This document shows, one piece after another, positions 44,758 through 53,228 of a stretch of 64,000 nt of DNA. Under the pieces are notes generated by a model. That model ran no database searches. It saw nothing but the letters and a program-made list of their open reading frames with translations, and was not told the DNA's origin. This stretch comes from Planctomycetota bacterium (GTDB lineage Bacteria > Planctomycetota > J058), in contig JAMLIC010000021.1 of assembly GCA_023954375.1 (NCBI GenBank), positions 1 through 64,000 on the forward strand, in the 5' to 3' direction. Positions within the stretch are counted from its first letter, which is position 1; every line of letters starts with the position of its first letter. The translations under genes and the position numbers were made by a program.

Positions 44758-47700
44758 TCAGTCGCCCAGGACGACCCGCACCTCGCGCCGCGCGTCACCC
44801 CGGACGAGGGTGAGCGTCCGCGGCGCGCCGGCCTCCCAGGCGCTGCCGAGCGGCTCGACGACGTCGAGCAGGTCGACGACGGGCGCGCCGTCGACGGCGA
44901 CGACGAGCCAGCCGGGCTCGCCGGGTTCGGACGGCGCCTCGGCGCCCCGCCAGGCAACGCCGCCCTCGTCGGTGTCGGGGGACCAGAACCCGGCCCGGTG
45001 GAACCGCGCCGCCCCCGCGCACAGCGCCTCCGCGGCGCGCTCCTGCTCGGCCTGCCACCACGCGGACCAGCCGCCGGGGAACACCTCGTCCCACGCCCGG
45101 CCGGCGATCAGCGCCGCGCGGGCCGCGGCGAGGGCCGAGAGCAGGCCCGGGCCGACGCCGCCGAGGTCCCGCAGGCGCGCCTCGAGCTGCGCGGCCCGCG
45201 ACTCCGCCCGCGCCGCCTCCAGCGACGCGTCGCGGCGCACGAGGTCCCGCTCCTTCACGAGCGCCTCGTGCCGCGCCGTCAGCGCCTGGCGCTCACCCTC
45301 GGCCTGCGCGGCGGCCAGCGCCCGCTCCGACTCCTCGACCTGCCGCTCCGACGTCGCTCGGCGGAGGTCGGCCAGGGCGACCTCCCAGCGCTGGAGGACG
45401 AGGTCCGCCACCACGCCCGCGACCGCCTCCCGGGGGGCGCCCAGGTCGGCGCCCAGGAGGGAGCGCCCGGCGAGGACCTCCTCGAGCGCCCTGTCGGCCT
45501 GCCGGGTCCTCTCCAGGAGCGAGCGCAGGGTCGCCACGTCGGCGCCCTGATCGGCGCGCGCGAGCGCGGTCAGCGCCTCGCGCAGCCGCGAGCGGGTCCC
45601 CTCGAGCGCGGCGCGCGCCGTGGCCGGCGCCTCCGGCCAGCCCCCCTCCTGGCCGAGGCGCCGGCCGGCGCGGGCCAGCGGTCCGTCGCCCTCGTCCGCC
45701 CGGAGGAGCAAGAGCGGCTCCTCGCTGCCGTCGAGCCAGGTCCACACCCCGCGCAGGCCCATCTGCGCCTCGGCCAGGGTCAGGGCCTCCGCCACGGTGG
45801 CGGCGGCGGGCACGAGGACGCGGCCCCGGCAGGCGTCGGCGCCGGGCCAGAGGCTCACGCGGGCGCCGGTGAGGCGCTCGAGCTCCAGGGCCAGGGCGCC
45901 CACGTCGAGCGCGCGCGCGGCCGGGAAGGTGCCCCCGGGTGACGGGCGCGCGGCCAGCTCCGGCCGCAGGGAGGCCTCCCGCCGGGGGCCGACGTGCAGC
46001 ACCTCGCCCGCGAGCCGCACGCCCAGCCCGCGCGGGGCGAGCAGCGCGTCCAGCGCCTCGGCCACGCTCACGTCCTCGACCCGGAGGCTGACGCGGGCGT
46101 CGCCCGGGGCGCGCGGGTCCAAGATGATGTTCAGGCCGGTGACGTCCTGCACGAAGTTCAGGGCCTCGGTCAGGGGCCGCTGGTCGAGGTTCATGGCGAT
46201 CCGGCTGCTCTCCAGCCGGTGCGCCACCTCGACGGCGGCCTCGTCCGGGCGGACGCGCCGGCGGGCCGTCGCCAGGCGCTGCTCGAGCGAGGGGACGTCG
46301 TGCGGCCGGACGCGGAGCCCGTCGCGGTCGACGTCCAGCACCAGGGTCGGCGCGTGCGCGAGGAGGTGCCGCAGCGCCGCCCCCGCCGAGACGTTCCGGA
46401 GCTGCAGGCGCGCCGAGGCGGTCGCCGCGCGCGCCGCCGGGTCGACGCGCAGCGGGAGGTCGGGCGAGAGCAGGCCCGCGAGCGCGACCAGCGCCTCGCC
46501 GAGGGGCCCCTCGACGCTCAGGTCGACGCGCCGCTCGTCGAGCGCCCGCGCGTGGCGCCGCGCCCGCGCGTCGTCAGGGTTCGTGGTGGGGTGCTCGGGC
46601 GGCCCAGGCGCCGGAGCGAACCACGCGCCGACCAGCTCCTCGGGCCAGGGCTGGCCCGCGGCGCCCCGGCGCCCCTCCAGCCAGGCCTGGACGACCCGAT
46701 GCCCCGCGTCGGTCTGCGTGACGCGCAGGCGGCCCTCGTCGGTGAGGTCCACCCCGGCGGGGCCGCGCAGGGCCCCCTCCCCCAGCGCCGTCACCAGGTC
46801 CCGCGTGATCGAGGCCGCGGCGCGTCGCAGGAGCGCCTCCCGCGGGGGCGGGGGGGGCTGCGGGCGGCTCGGGGGGAAGCGCGGGTCCACCACCCGGCTC
46901 GCCCCGGGCGCGCCGAGCACGATGGCCTCGTCGCGCAGGCCGACGACCAGACCGGCCTGACCGGCGACGAGGCGCAGCGCGTCGTCCAGGGCCATGCGAC
47001 GCACGCGCAGGCTCACCTGGAGCGCGTCCGGATCGACGCCCGGGCCGACGACGACGTTCAGCCCCGTGATGTCGCGCATGAACGCGACGACGTCGGACAG
47101 CGTGGTCCCCGGGAAGTTGAGGGTCACCCCCCGTGAGGCGAGCACGCCGCGGTACTCGGTGAGCCACGGGGGCTCGGCGTCGGAGGCCTCGTCGGGCGCG
47201 GCGGGGAGGGCCGCGAGGGCGGGCAGGACCTCGTCGAGCGCGTGGACCTCGACGCGCAGGGTCTGCGCCTCGGGGGCCGGGGCTGGCAGCGCGACCGGGA
47301 GGGGCGCCGGCGGCCGGGCGACGAGCGCGGCCACGGCGCCGCCGCCGGCCGCGGCGGCCAGGGCCGAGCCGAGCAGGAGCCAGGCCCTCGCGCGGCGCGG
47401 GCGCGCGGGGGGCGGGGGCGCCGTGCGCACCACCTCGAGGCCGTGGCAGCCCGGGGCCGCGCAGCGCCCGTGCTCGGCGAAGCAGTCGGCGTGGTGCGGC
47501 GCGAGGCAGCCGGCGCAGTAGGCGGCGTCCGGCCGCTCCAGCCCGCCCCGGCAGTAGGTGCACAGGAGCCGCAGCGCCAGGTCGGCGACCGGCGCGCGCG
47601 GGTCGAGCGCCGCGAGCCGCGCGCGCAGGCCGGGCAGCAGCGCCTCGGGCGCGCACGTCGGGGGCGGGGGCGCGAGCTCGCGCTCGAGCGCCGCGCCGAG

Positions 47701-47817
47701 GGCCCTGCAGGCCGCGCAGCCGTCGACGTGCGCGCGGGCCCCGTCGTCGTCGTCGTCGAGGAGGTCGTGGGCGGCCAGGAGCACGAGCTCCGGGCCCGGG
47801 CAGCGCGCGTCGCTCAT
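44758..47817 (-). CDS. Giant anti-sigma-like protein with zinc motifs, STN repeats and PDZ-like end
   Basis: A 1019-residue protein. The N-terminus has an anti-sigma zinc motif (H30-x3-C34-x2-C37). Residues 86-124 form an eight-ligand RING-like finger (C86-x2-C-x11-C-x2-C-x4-H-x2-C-x6-C-x4-C124). A membrane helix follows (about 145-168). The exported part has four secretin/TonB short-N-terminal-like repeats near 228, 430, 540 and 640; two carry the paired phrases DITGLNVVVGPGVDPDAL and DVTGLNIILDPRAPGDAR. A coiled coil (about 740-880) and a PDZ-like tail (PGWLVVAVDGAPVVDLLDVV) end it. The gene overlaps the ECF sigma stop (ATGA). I infer a transmembrane anti-sigma sensor; the architecture as a whole is not one I recognise. 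Confidence 0.75.
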   Translation of the reverse strand: MSDARCPGPELVLLAAHDLLDDDDDGARAHVDGCAACRALGAALERELAPPPPTCAPEALLPGLRARLAALDPRAPVADLALRLLCTYCRGGLERPDAAYCAGCLAPHHADCFAEHGRCAAPGCHGLEVVRTAPPPPARPRRARAWLLLGSALAAAAGGGAVAALVARPPAPLPVALPAPAPEAQTLRVEVHALDEVLPALAALPAAPDEASDAEPPWLTEYRGVLASRGVTLNFPGTTLSDVVAFMRDITGLNVVVGPGVDPDALQVSLRVRRMALDDALRLVAGQAGLVVGLRDEAIVLGAPGASRVVDPRFPPSRPQPPPPPREALLRRAAASITRDLVTALGEGALRGPAGVDLTDEGRLRVTQTDAGHRVVQAWLEGRRGAAGQPWPEELVGAWFAPAPGPPEHPTTNPDDARARRHARALDERRVDLSVEGPLGEALVALAGLLSPDLPLRVDPAARAATASARLQLRNVSAGAALRHLLAHAPTLVLDVDRDGLRVRPHDVPSLEQRLATARRRVRPDEAAVEVAHRLESSRIAMNLDQRPLTEALNFVQDVTGLNIILDPRAPGDARVSLRVEDVSVAEALDALLAPRGLGVRLAGEVLHVGPRREASLRPELAARPSPGGTFPAARALDVGALALELERLTGARVSLWPGADACRGRVLVPAAATVAEALTLAEAQMGLRGVWTWLDGSEEPLLLLRADEGDGPLARAGRRLGQEGGWPEAPATARAALEGTRSRLREALTALARADQGADVATLRSLLERTRQADRALEEVLAGRSLLGADLGAPREAVAGVVADLVLQRWEVALADLRRATSERQVEESERALAAAQAEGERQALTARHEALVKERDLVRRDASLEAARAESRAAQLEARLRDLGGVGPGLLSALAAARAALIAGRAWDEVFPGGWSAWWQAEQERAAEALCAGAARFHRAGFWSPDTDEGGVAWRGAEAPSEPGEPGWLVVAVDGAPVVDLLDVVEPLGSAWEAGAPRTLTLVRGDARREVRVVLGD

Positions 47818-48401
47818 GGCCTCACCCCCAGCCGCTCCGCCTCGCGCCCGAGGCGCTCCAGCGCCGAGCGCATGCGGTACTTCGCCGTTCGCACCGAGCA
47901 GGCCAGGACGTCGGCCGCCTGCTCGTAGGTCTGTCCCAGGTCGTGCTTGAGCACGAACACCGCCAGCTCGTCGGGCGGCAGGGCCTCGACGGCCCGGCGC
48001 AGGAGGCCGGCGGCTTCCCGGCGCTCCGCGAGGTCAGGCGGGGCGCCCGCCCGGCCGTCGACCGCCAGCTCGCCCAGGACCTCGGGCCCGTGGGGCACCT
48101 CGCTCCGGTGGCTCGCGCGCTTCTGCTGGTCGAGGCAGACGTTGCGGGCGATCCGCAGCAGCCACGGCCGCACGGGCCGCCCGCGGTCGAACGCGGGCAG
48201 CGCCCCGAGGAAGCGCAGGAAGGTCTCCTGGAGCGCGTCGCGCGCCGCGTGCTCGTCGCCGCGCGACAGGCCCCGGGCGAACGCGAGGACCGGGCCGGCG
48301 TGCCGCCCGTACAGCGCGTCGAACGGCGCAGCCTCCTGCGGGTCGGCGAGGCAGCGGCCGATGAGCTCGCCGTCGCACGCCGCCTCTTCGGTCACCTGCA
48401 C
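47814..48401 (-). CDS. ECF-family RNA polymerase sigma factor
   Basis: About 195 residues. Sigma-2: FDALYGRHAGPVLAFARGLS, DALQETFLRFLGALPAFD and RPVRPWLLRIARNVCLDQQKR. Sigma-4: VEALPPDELAVFVLKHDLG and TYEQAADVLACSVRTAKYRM. GTG 48401 is chosen, with another at 48395; both follow GGGAGTCC. It should redirect RNA polymerase to a regulon under control of the overlapping zinc anti-sigma-like membrane protein. The divergent TPR/alpha-CTD gene shares the intergenic region. Confidence 0.9.
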   Translation of the reverse strand: MQVTEEAACDGELIGRCLADPQEAAPFDALYGRHAGPVLAFARGLSRGDEHAARDALQETFLRFLGALPAFDRGRPVRPWLLRIARNVCLDQQKRASHRSEVPHGPEVLGELAVDGRAGAPPDLAERREAAGLLRRAVEALPPDELAVFVLKHDLGQTYEQAADVLACSVRTAKYRMRSALERLGREAERLGVRP

Positions 48402-48558
48402 CCGGACTCCCCTCCCGCGGGAGGATGCGCGCCGCAACCGTCCTACGATCTGGCCAGGCCCAGGGTGCAACCCCGGGCGCGACCCCTTGACTCGGCGCGA
48501 GATGCGGCGAGAATCCCGCGTTCCATCCGGCCCAGCCCCCGGACCATCGAGACACAGC

Positions 48559-49875
48559 ATGACCACCGAAGCCCCCGCCTACGTCGACATGAAGACCCTC
48601 TTCGGGAGCGAGCTCACGCTCGCGAACTACCCGCAGCTGCGCGACGCGGCGCTCACCAACGAGGCGAACACCCGCCAGCTGGAGAAGCTCGTCGACGAGC
48701 TCGACGGCAAGTCGCCGAAGAACGCGGCCAAGAAGGGGATCGCCCAGTGGATCCTCGGCCGCACGCAGGCGGCGCTCGACACGCTCGAGAGCGCGCACCC
48801 GCAGGAGGAGATCGCCTCGATCTTCCTCGGCCGCGCCTACGTCGACCTCGAGCGGCCCAAGCAGGCCAAGGTGAAGTACCGCGAGGCGCTGGCCAAGCAC
48901 CCCGACTCGCAGCCGATCGCCTACGGCCTGATCGGCGCCATGCTGCGCCTCGGCGAGCACGACGAGGCCAAGGAGGTGCTCGACAAGGCCGAGAAGCGCT
49001 TCGGCCAGAACGCCGAGACGGTGTTCCTGCGCGGCTTCCACGCCGAGCTCACGGGCGAGTACGACCAGGCGCGCCAGCTCTACATGAAGGCGATGGAGCT
49101 CGACACGAAGCACTCGGAGTCGGTGTTCCGCCTGGCGCACTGGCACCAGACCTGGGGCGACGAGGACGAGGCGCTCGAGCTCTACGAGCAGCTGCGCGAC
49201 ATGCAGCCGACCTACGCCCACGCGCTGCTGAACCTGGGCAACCTCTACGAGGACCTGCAGCGCTACGACCAGGCGGTCGAGTGCTACCGCGAGGTGCTGA
49301 ACTCGATCCCGAACCACGCGCGCGCGATCATGTTCCTGTCGGACGCGCAGGCCAGCCGGACGATGTTCTACGACGAGGACGGCGAGCGCCGGGCCGACCG
49401 CCAGAGCGCGGTGCTCAAGATCCCCGTCACCGACTTCGAGCTGTCGGTGCGCTCGCGCAACTGCCTCAACAAGATGAACATCAAGACGCTCGGCGACCTG
49501 ATCCAGATGACCGAGCCCGAGCTCCTCGCGCACAAGAACTTCGGCGAGACCTCGCTCATGGAGGTCAAGCAGATGCTCGCGCAGAAGGGCCTGCGCCTGG
49601 GCCAGGGCAAGATCGAGGGCGGCGCCCCGCTGCCCGCGCCGCCCAAGCCGGCCGAGGTCTCGCAGGAGATCCTCGCTCAGCACATCGACTCGCTCGACCT
49701 GTCGGTCCGCTCGCGCAAGTGCATGGAGCGCCTGGGGATCACGTCGATCGGCCAGCTCATGAGCCGCACCGAGGCGGAGCTCCTGTCGGCCAAGAACTTC
49801 GGCCAGACGTCGCTGAACGAGATCAAGCAGCGGCTCGAGGAGCGGGGGCTCCGCCTGAAGGATGCTCCTTACTAG
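48559..49875 (+). CDS. TPR protein with two RNA polymerase alpha C-terminal domains
   Basis: Four hundred thirty-eight residues. Residues 1-290 hold about six TPRs (ASIFLGRAYVDLERPKQAK, TVFLRGFHAELTGEYDQAR, ALLNLGNLYEDLQRYDQAV). Two alpha-CTD domains follow: FELSVRSRNCLNKMNIKTLG ... HKNFGETSLMEVKQMLAQKG, and LDLSVRSRKCMERLGITSIG ... AKNFGQTSLNEIKQRLEERG. The Arg matching E. coli alpha R265 (UP-element contact) is kept in both; the Asn at 268 is kept only in the first. I have met this fusion as a planctomycete hypothetical. A role in DNA or polymerase binding is inferred. It diverges from the ECF sigma gene. Confidence 0.85.
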   Translation: MTTEAPAYVDMKTLFGSELTLANYPQLRDAALTNEANTRQLEKLVDELDGKSPKNAAKKGIAQWILGRTQAALDTLESAHPQEEIASIFLGRAYVDLERPKQAKVKYREALAKHPDSQPIAYGLIGAMLRLGEHDEAKEVLDKAEKRFGQNAETVFLRGFHAELTGEYDQARQLYMKAMELDTKHSESVFRLAHWHQTWGDEDEALELYEQLRDMQPTYAHALLNLGNLYEDLQRYDQAVECYREVLNSIPNHARAIMFLSDAQASRTMFYDEDGERRADRQSAVLKIPVTDFELSVRSRNCLNKMNIKTLGDLIQMTEPELLAHKNFGETSLMEVKQMLAQKGLRLGQGKIEGGAPLPAPPKPAEVSQEILAQHIDSLDLSVRSRKCMERLGITSIGQLMSRTEAELLSAKNFGQTSLNEIKQRLEERGLRLKDAPY

Positions 49876-50126
49876 ATCGCGGCTGCGAACACCCGGAGTC
49901 GTGTGCTCGGGGGCGTCGGGGCGTGTTGGCGAGGAGCTGCGCCCGGCTGACGCGGCACCGGCACCGGCCCTGCTGTGGCGTCGCGGGCGCCGCGACCGGG
50001 CGCGGCGCCCGCGGCGGGCGCTTGCATCCGACTTGCAACGCCGACCGCCGGCGGCGTTGCGAAGGCCGGTCGGTCGGGCGCCCGTGTCCGCGCGTCCAAC
50101 TCCCTCGCACCGGGAGGAGGACGACC

Positions 50127-51323
50127 ATGCGGACTGCGGGGTGGTTGATGGGGCTGATGATCGGGCTGGCGCCGGCGACGTGGGCGTGCGGCTACGGGCC
50201 CGAGGAGGAGCTCGAGCACCTGCTGGCGGAGCACGCGCGGCGGGAGGCGGCGGGCGAGGCGCCGGAGGCGCTGGCCGAGCTGGAGGCGCGGATCGACGAG
50301 GTCGCCGGGGCGCGCGACGCGGCGTTCTCGGGGCTGTTCTGGTACCGCGACCTGGACCTGGCGCGGCGGGTGGCCGCCGCGGAGGGCAAGCCGGTCCTGT
50401 CGCTGCGCCTCCTGGGCGAGCTGACGAGCGAGCGGAGCTGCGCCAACAGCCGCTTCTTCCGCGTGGCCCTCTATGCGAACGTCGAGCTGGCGCGCTGGCT
50501 CCGCGACGACGTGGTCCTGCACTGGGAGAGCGTGCGGCCGGCGCCGCGGATCACGATCGACATGGGCGACGGGCGGCGGCTCGAGCGCACGATCGCCGGC
50601 AACAGCATCCACTACCTGCTCCTGCCCGACGGGACCGTCGTCGACGCGCTGCCCGGCCTCTACGGCCCCGGCGCGTTCGCGGACGCCCTCCGGCCGGCGG
50701 TCCAGGCGGCGCGCGCGGCCCTCGCGCTGCCGGCGGAGCGGCGCGCGGCGGTGATCGCCAGCTACCAGGGCGCGGCGTTCGCCCGGCTGTCGCAGGTGGC
50801 CGGCCAGGTCAGCGCGCAGACCGGCGCCCAGCTCGGCGCGCAGGTCGGTGCGCGGAACGACGGGGGGCGGCGCGGCGGGCTGCCGACCGCGGCCGACGCC
50901 GCGCCGCTGGCCATGGGCAAGGCGATGGTCGAGCGGCCGCTCCTGACGGCGCTCGGCCAGCTCCCGCCGCCCGACGACCCGGCGTGGACCGTCGCCGGCG
51001 CGGCCTACCTCGAGCGCTGCCGCCTCGACGCGCGCTCGCGCCGGCTGCTCGGGCGCAAGGTCCCGGCGGACCGCCGCGACGGCCTCGTCGCCGTGACCCG
51101 GCGCTTCGAGGAGGTGATGGCCCGCGACACGGCGCAGAACGAGCTCCGCCACCGGCCGACGATCCTCGGCTGGCTGCGCGCGGGCGCGGGCGCCGACCTC
51201 GCCGCGCTCAACCGGCGGGTCTACGCCGAGCTGTTCAGGACCCCCGACGACGACCCCTGGCTGGGGCTCGCGCCCGCGGACGAGCTGGCGGCGATCGACG
51301 GAGGCGGCCTCACCGGCCCGTGA
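50127..51323 (+). CDS. Exported thioredoxin-fold-like protein
   Basis: Three hundred ninety-eight residues, strong SD GGGAGGAGG, signal peptide ending ATWACGYGPEEEL. After a helical segment, EGKPVLSLRLLGELTSERSC, ANSRFFRVALYANVELARWL and NSIHYLLLPDGTVVDALPGL, then YGPGAF, follow the order of thioredoxin-like domains, with one Cys (RSCANSR) instead of CxxC. The C-terminal half is helical with a Gln/Ala-rich stretch (QVAGQVSAQTGAQLGAQVG). Redox activity is doubtful with a single Cys. Function unknown; monocistronic upstream of ruvA. Confidence 0.6.
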   Translation: MRTAGWLMGLMIGLAPATWACGYGPEEELEHLLAEHARREAAGEAPEALAELEARIDEVAGARDAAFSGLFWYRDLDLARRVAAAEGKPVLSLRLLGELTSERSCANSRFFRVALYANVELARWLRDDVVLHWESVRPAPRITIDMGDGRRLERTIAGNSIHYLLLPDGTVVDALPGLYGPGAFADALRPAVQAARAALALPAERRAAVIASYQGAAFARLSQVAGQVSAQTGAQLGAQVGARNDGGRRGGLPTAADAAPLAMGKAMVERPLLTALGQLPPPDDPAWTVAGAAYLERCRLDARSRRLLGRKVPADRRDGLVAVTRRFEEVMARDTAQNELRHRPTILGWLRAGAGADLAALNRRVYAELFRTPDDDPWLGLAPADELAAIDGGGLTGP

Positions 51324-51403
51324 CGACGCGTGGTTCCCAGGCGGCCCCCCTGGCGCGAGAATCGGCGCGCGCCCGGGGGGCCGGCGCGCGTACGGGGGCC
51401 GTG

Positions 51404-52012
51404 ATGATCGAGTCGATCTCGGGCAGCGTCCTGGCCGTCGAACCGGCCGCGGTGATCGTGGACGTGGCCGGCCTCGGCTTCCGGGTGGAGGTCACGCCGC
51501 AGGTCGCCGAGAAGGTGGGCCCGCCCGGGAGCCGAGCGACCCTCCTCGCGCAGCTCGTCGTCGTCCAGGACCAGCCGCCGCGCCTCTTCGGCTTCGACTC
51601 GGCCGAGGCGCGCGCGCTCTTCCGCCTGCTCACGAGCGTCGCCGGGATCGGCCCGTCGACCGGCCTGCGGATCATGGCCGGCCACGCCGACGCGGCCAGC
51701 CTCTCGGCCGCGATCGCCCGCGGCGACGACGAGGCCCTCAAGGTCAAGGGCGTCGGCCCCAAGCTCGCCAAGCGCCTCGTGACCGAGCTCAAGGACAAGG
51801 TCGGCGGCCTCGCCGAGGCCGCCGCCTGGTCGTCGGGCGCCCACGCCCGGCCGGTGAGCGGGGTGGACCGTGCCGTCGAGGAGGCCTTCCTGGCCCTTCG
51901 GACGCTCGAGTTCGAGCCGGAGGAGGCCCGGCGCCTGCTCAAGGACGTCCGGGCGACCCTGCCGCACGCGAAGACGGAGGAGCTGGTGCGGGCCGTCCTC
52001 CAGCGGATCTAG
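51404..52012 (+). CDS. ruvA: Holliday junction DNA helicase subunit RuvA
   Basis: Two hundred two residues starting IESISGSVLAVEPAAVIVDV. Tandem HhH motifs lie in SVAGIGPSTGLRIM and KVKGVGPKLAKRLVTELKDK; domain III is VDRAVEEAFLALRTLEFEPE. It targets RuvB to Holliday junctions. The ATG at 51404 is preferred over GTG 51401. RuvB and RuvC are not adjacent. A tRNA gene follows 40 bp downstream. Confidence 0.95.
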   Translation: MIESISGSVLAVEPAAVIVDVAGLGFRVEVTPQVAEKVGPPGSRATLLAQLVVVQDQPPRLFGFDSAEARALFRLLTSVAGIGPSTGLRIMAGHADAASLSAAIARGDDEALKVKGVGPKLAKRLVTELKDKVGGLAEAAAWSSGAHARPVSGVDRAVEEAFLALRTLEFEPEEARRLLKDVRATLPHAKTEELVRAVLQRI

Positions 52013-52034
52013 TTGATGCGGCCGGGTTTCGCGG

Positions 52035-52040
52035 TAGACT
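52035..52040 (+). promoter_or_regulatory. -10-like TAGACT upstream of tRNA-Val
   Basis: TAGACT ends 11 bases before the tRNA, the same hexamer as upstream of 22958. Confidence 0.45.
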
Positions 52041-52051
52041 GGGGGGCCTTC

Positions 52052-52124
52052 GGGCGATTGGCGCAGTTGGTAGCGCGCTTGGATCACACCCAAGAGGTCA
52101 CAGGTTCGAGTCCTGTATCGCCCA
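52052..52124 (+). tRNA. tRNA-Val (anticodon CAC)
   Basis: A 73-base cloverleaf: acceptor GGGCGAT/ATCGCCC, D stem GCGC/GCGC, anticodon stem CTTGG/CCAAG with loop ATCACAC (anticodon CAC reading GTG), T arm ACAGG-TTCGAGT-CCTGT and discriminator A. CCA is not encoded. Confidence 0.95.
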
Positions 52125-52138
52125 CTTGTTTCTTACTT

Positions 52139-52246
52139 CATGGGAATCCGCAGTCCGCGCGCACGCGCGGGCGCACCCCACACAATCAGCTCCCCCCCCG
52201 CCCTGACGCAGCGCCCGCGCGTGCGCGCGGAACAAGGCTGCGGGGC
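52139..52246. repeat. Palindromic element, copy 1
   Basis: About 108 bp with a perfect 20-bp stem (52155-52174 with 52211-52230) and flanks GGAATCCGCAGT and CAAGGCTGCGGGGCC. It is the reverse complement of copy 2 at 52856-52957, with different but still paired stem bases. It sits just after tRNA-Val. Confidence 0.8.
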
Positions 52247-52291
52247 CACCGTCCTGACGCCAGCAGCGCCACGGGCCTCGCTGGAATCGTC

Positions 52292-52297
52292 TAGATT
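52292..52297 (+). promoter_or_regulatory. -10-like TAGATT, leaderless arrangement
   Basis: TAGATT ends 6 bases before the ATG at 52304, with no room for an SD. Confidence 0.5.
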
Positions 52298-52303
52298 CCG
52301 GCC

Positions 52304-52831
52304 ATGCGGACCCGTCGGCGACTCCTGGCGACCGTCCTCTTCCTCGTCCTCGCATCGGCAGCAGCCGGCGCCTGGCTCGCCCGCCCGCGCCCGGCCCCGG
52401 TGCGCCTCGAGGACGACGCGGGCCTGCACGACATGGCGGCCACCCGCCGCGCCTTCCAGCTCCTCCGGGAGCGGCGCACCTTCCGGCGGCGTCCGCTCGC
52501 CCAGGCGGCGTCGAACGACCGGCTCGAGGCCACCGTCGAGCGCCTCGCCGCCGGGATCGACCGGGGCCTGAAGGAGCTCGAGGCGCTGGCGGCGATGATG
52601 GACCGGCACCCCGAGGCCGCCGCGCGCGCGCGGGCGTGCGCCTGGTGGCTCGTGCCGGTCGAGTGCCCCGACCTCGGGGAGAGCCGCGACATGCTCGGCC
52701 GGTGGCTCCGGGAGACCGAGCCCGTCGAGGCGACGGCGGCGGACCTCGAGGCGCTCGCGGCCCGCGTCGAGGCGGGGATCCGCGCCGTGGTCGCGGCGGC
52801 GGAGGAGCGCATCCGGCGCGAGGGAGGGTGA
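52304..52831 (+). CDS. Membrane-anchored helical hypothetical protein
   Basis: One hundred seventy-five residues. An N-terminal membrane anchor or signal (RRRLLATVLFLVLASAAAGAWLA) precedes a helical domain (VRLEDDAGLHDMAATRRAFQ, LEATVERLAAGIDRGLKELE, WWLVPVECPDLGESRDMLGRW). Two Cys (RACAWW, VECPD) could pair. No family recognised. The gene is bracketed by two inverted copies of a palindromic element and preceded by a leaderless-type -10. Confidence 0.55.
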   Translation: MRTRRRLLATVLFLVLASAAAGAWLARPRPAPVRLEDDAGLHDMAATRRAFQLLRERRTFRRRPLAQAASNDRLEATVERLAAGIDRGLKELEALAAMMDRHPEAAARARACAWWLVPVECPDLGESRDMLGRWLRETEPVEATAADLEALAARVEAGIRAVVAAAEERIRREGG

Positions 52832-52855
52832 CCCGCCCCGGCCGCCATGGAGACC

Positions 52856-52957
52856 GGCCCCGCAGCCTTGTCCACGCGCGCGCAGGCGCGCGCCCTGGCG
52901 GGGGTGAGCGGGACGTGTGCGGTGCGCCTGCGCGCGCGTGGACTGCGGATTCCCGAG
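52856..52957. repeat. Palindromic element, copy 2 (inverted)
   Basis: Starts GGCCCCGCAGCCTTGT and ends GGACTGCGGATTCCC. The internal 18-bp perfect stem is 52872-52889 with 52924-52941. Compared with copy 1 the stem differs at positions that change on both arms, so pairing is preserved. Confidence 0.8.
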
Positions 52958-53197
52958 TACCTGGGTGTACACGAAACGACCCCGGCCAACACAGCCAGGG
53001 TCGGATCGTGGAAGGAAGGAAAGGAATCGCGCGCCTCACGAACTGCGAGGCACGGCTTCCCTCATTGCGACCCGCGTACCGCGCCCAACCCCCGCCCGCT
53101 CCGTCCCCCCTTCCCGCCGCGTCTTCCCGGATCCTGAACGCCAGTCCGCCCGCGGACGCTTTGCAGTCCCCTGACGCAAGGTCCGATCCTGGACCGC

Positions 53198-53203
53198 TAA
53201 GAT
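53198..53203 (+). promoter_or_regulatory. -10-like TAAGAT
   Basis: TAAGAT lies 25 bases before the ATG at 53229; AGGAGGA SD between. Confidence 0.45.
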
Positions 53204-53228
53204 CGTCGGCCCCAGGAGGACCCGGCCC

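Noticed and set aside
52139..52957. tRNA-linked integrated island (attachment-site duplication)
   Set aside because: No duplicate of the tRNA-Val 3' end and no integrase were seen; the flanking repeats are inverted hairpins, not direct att repeats.
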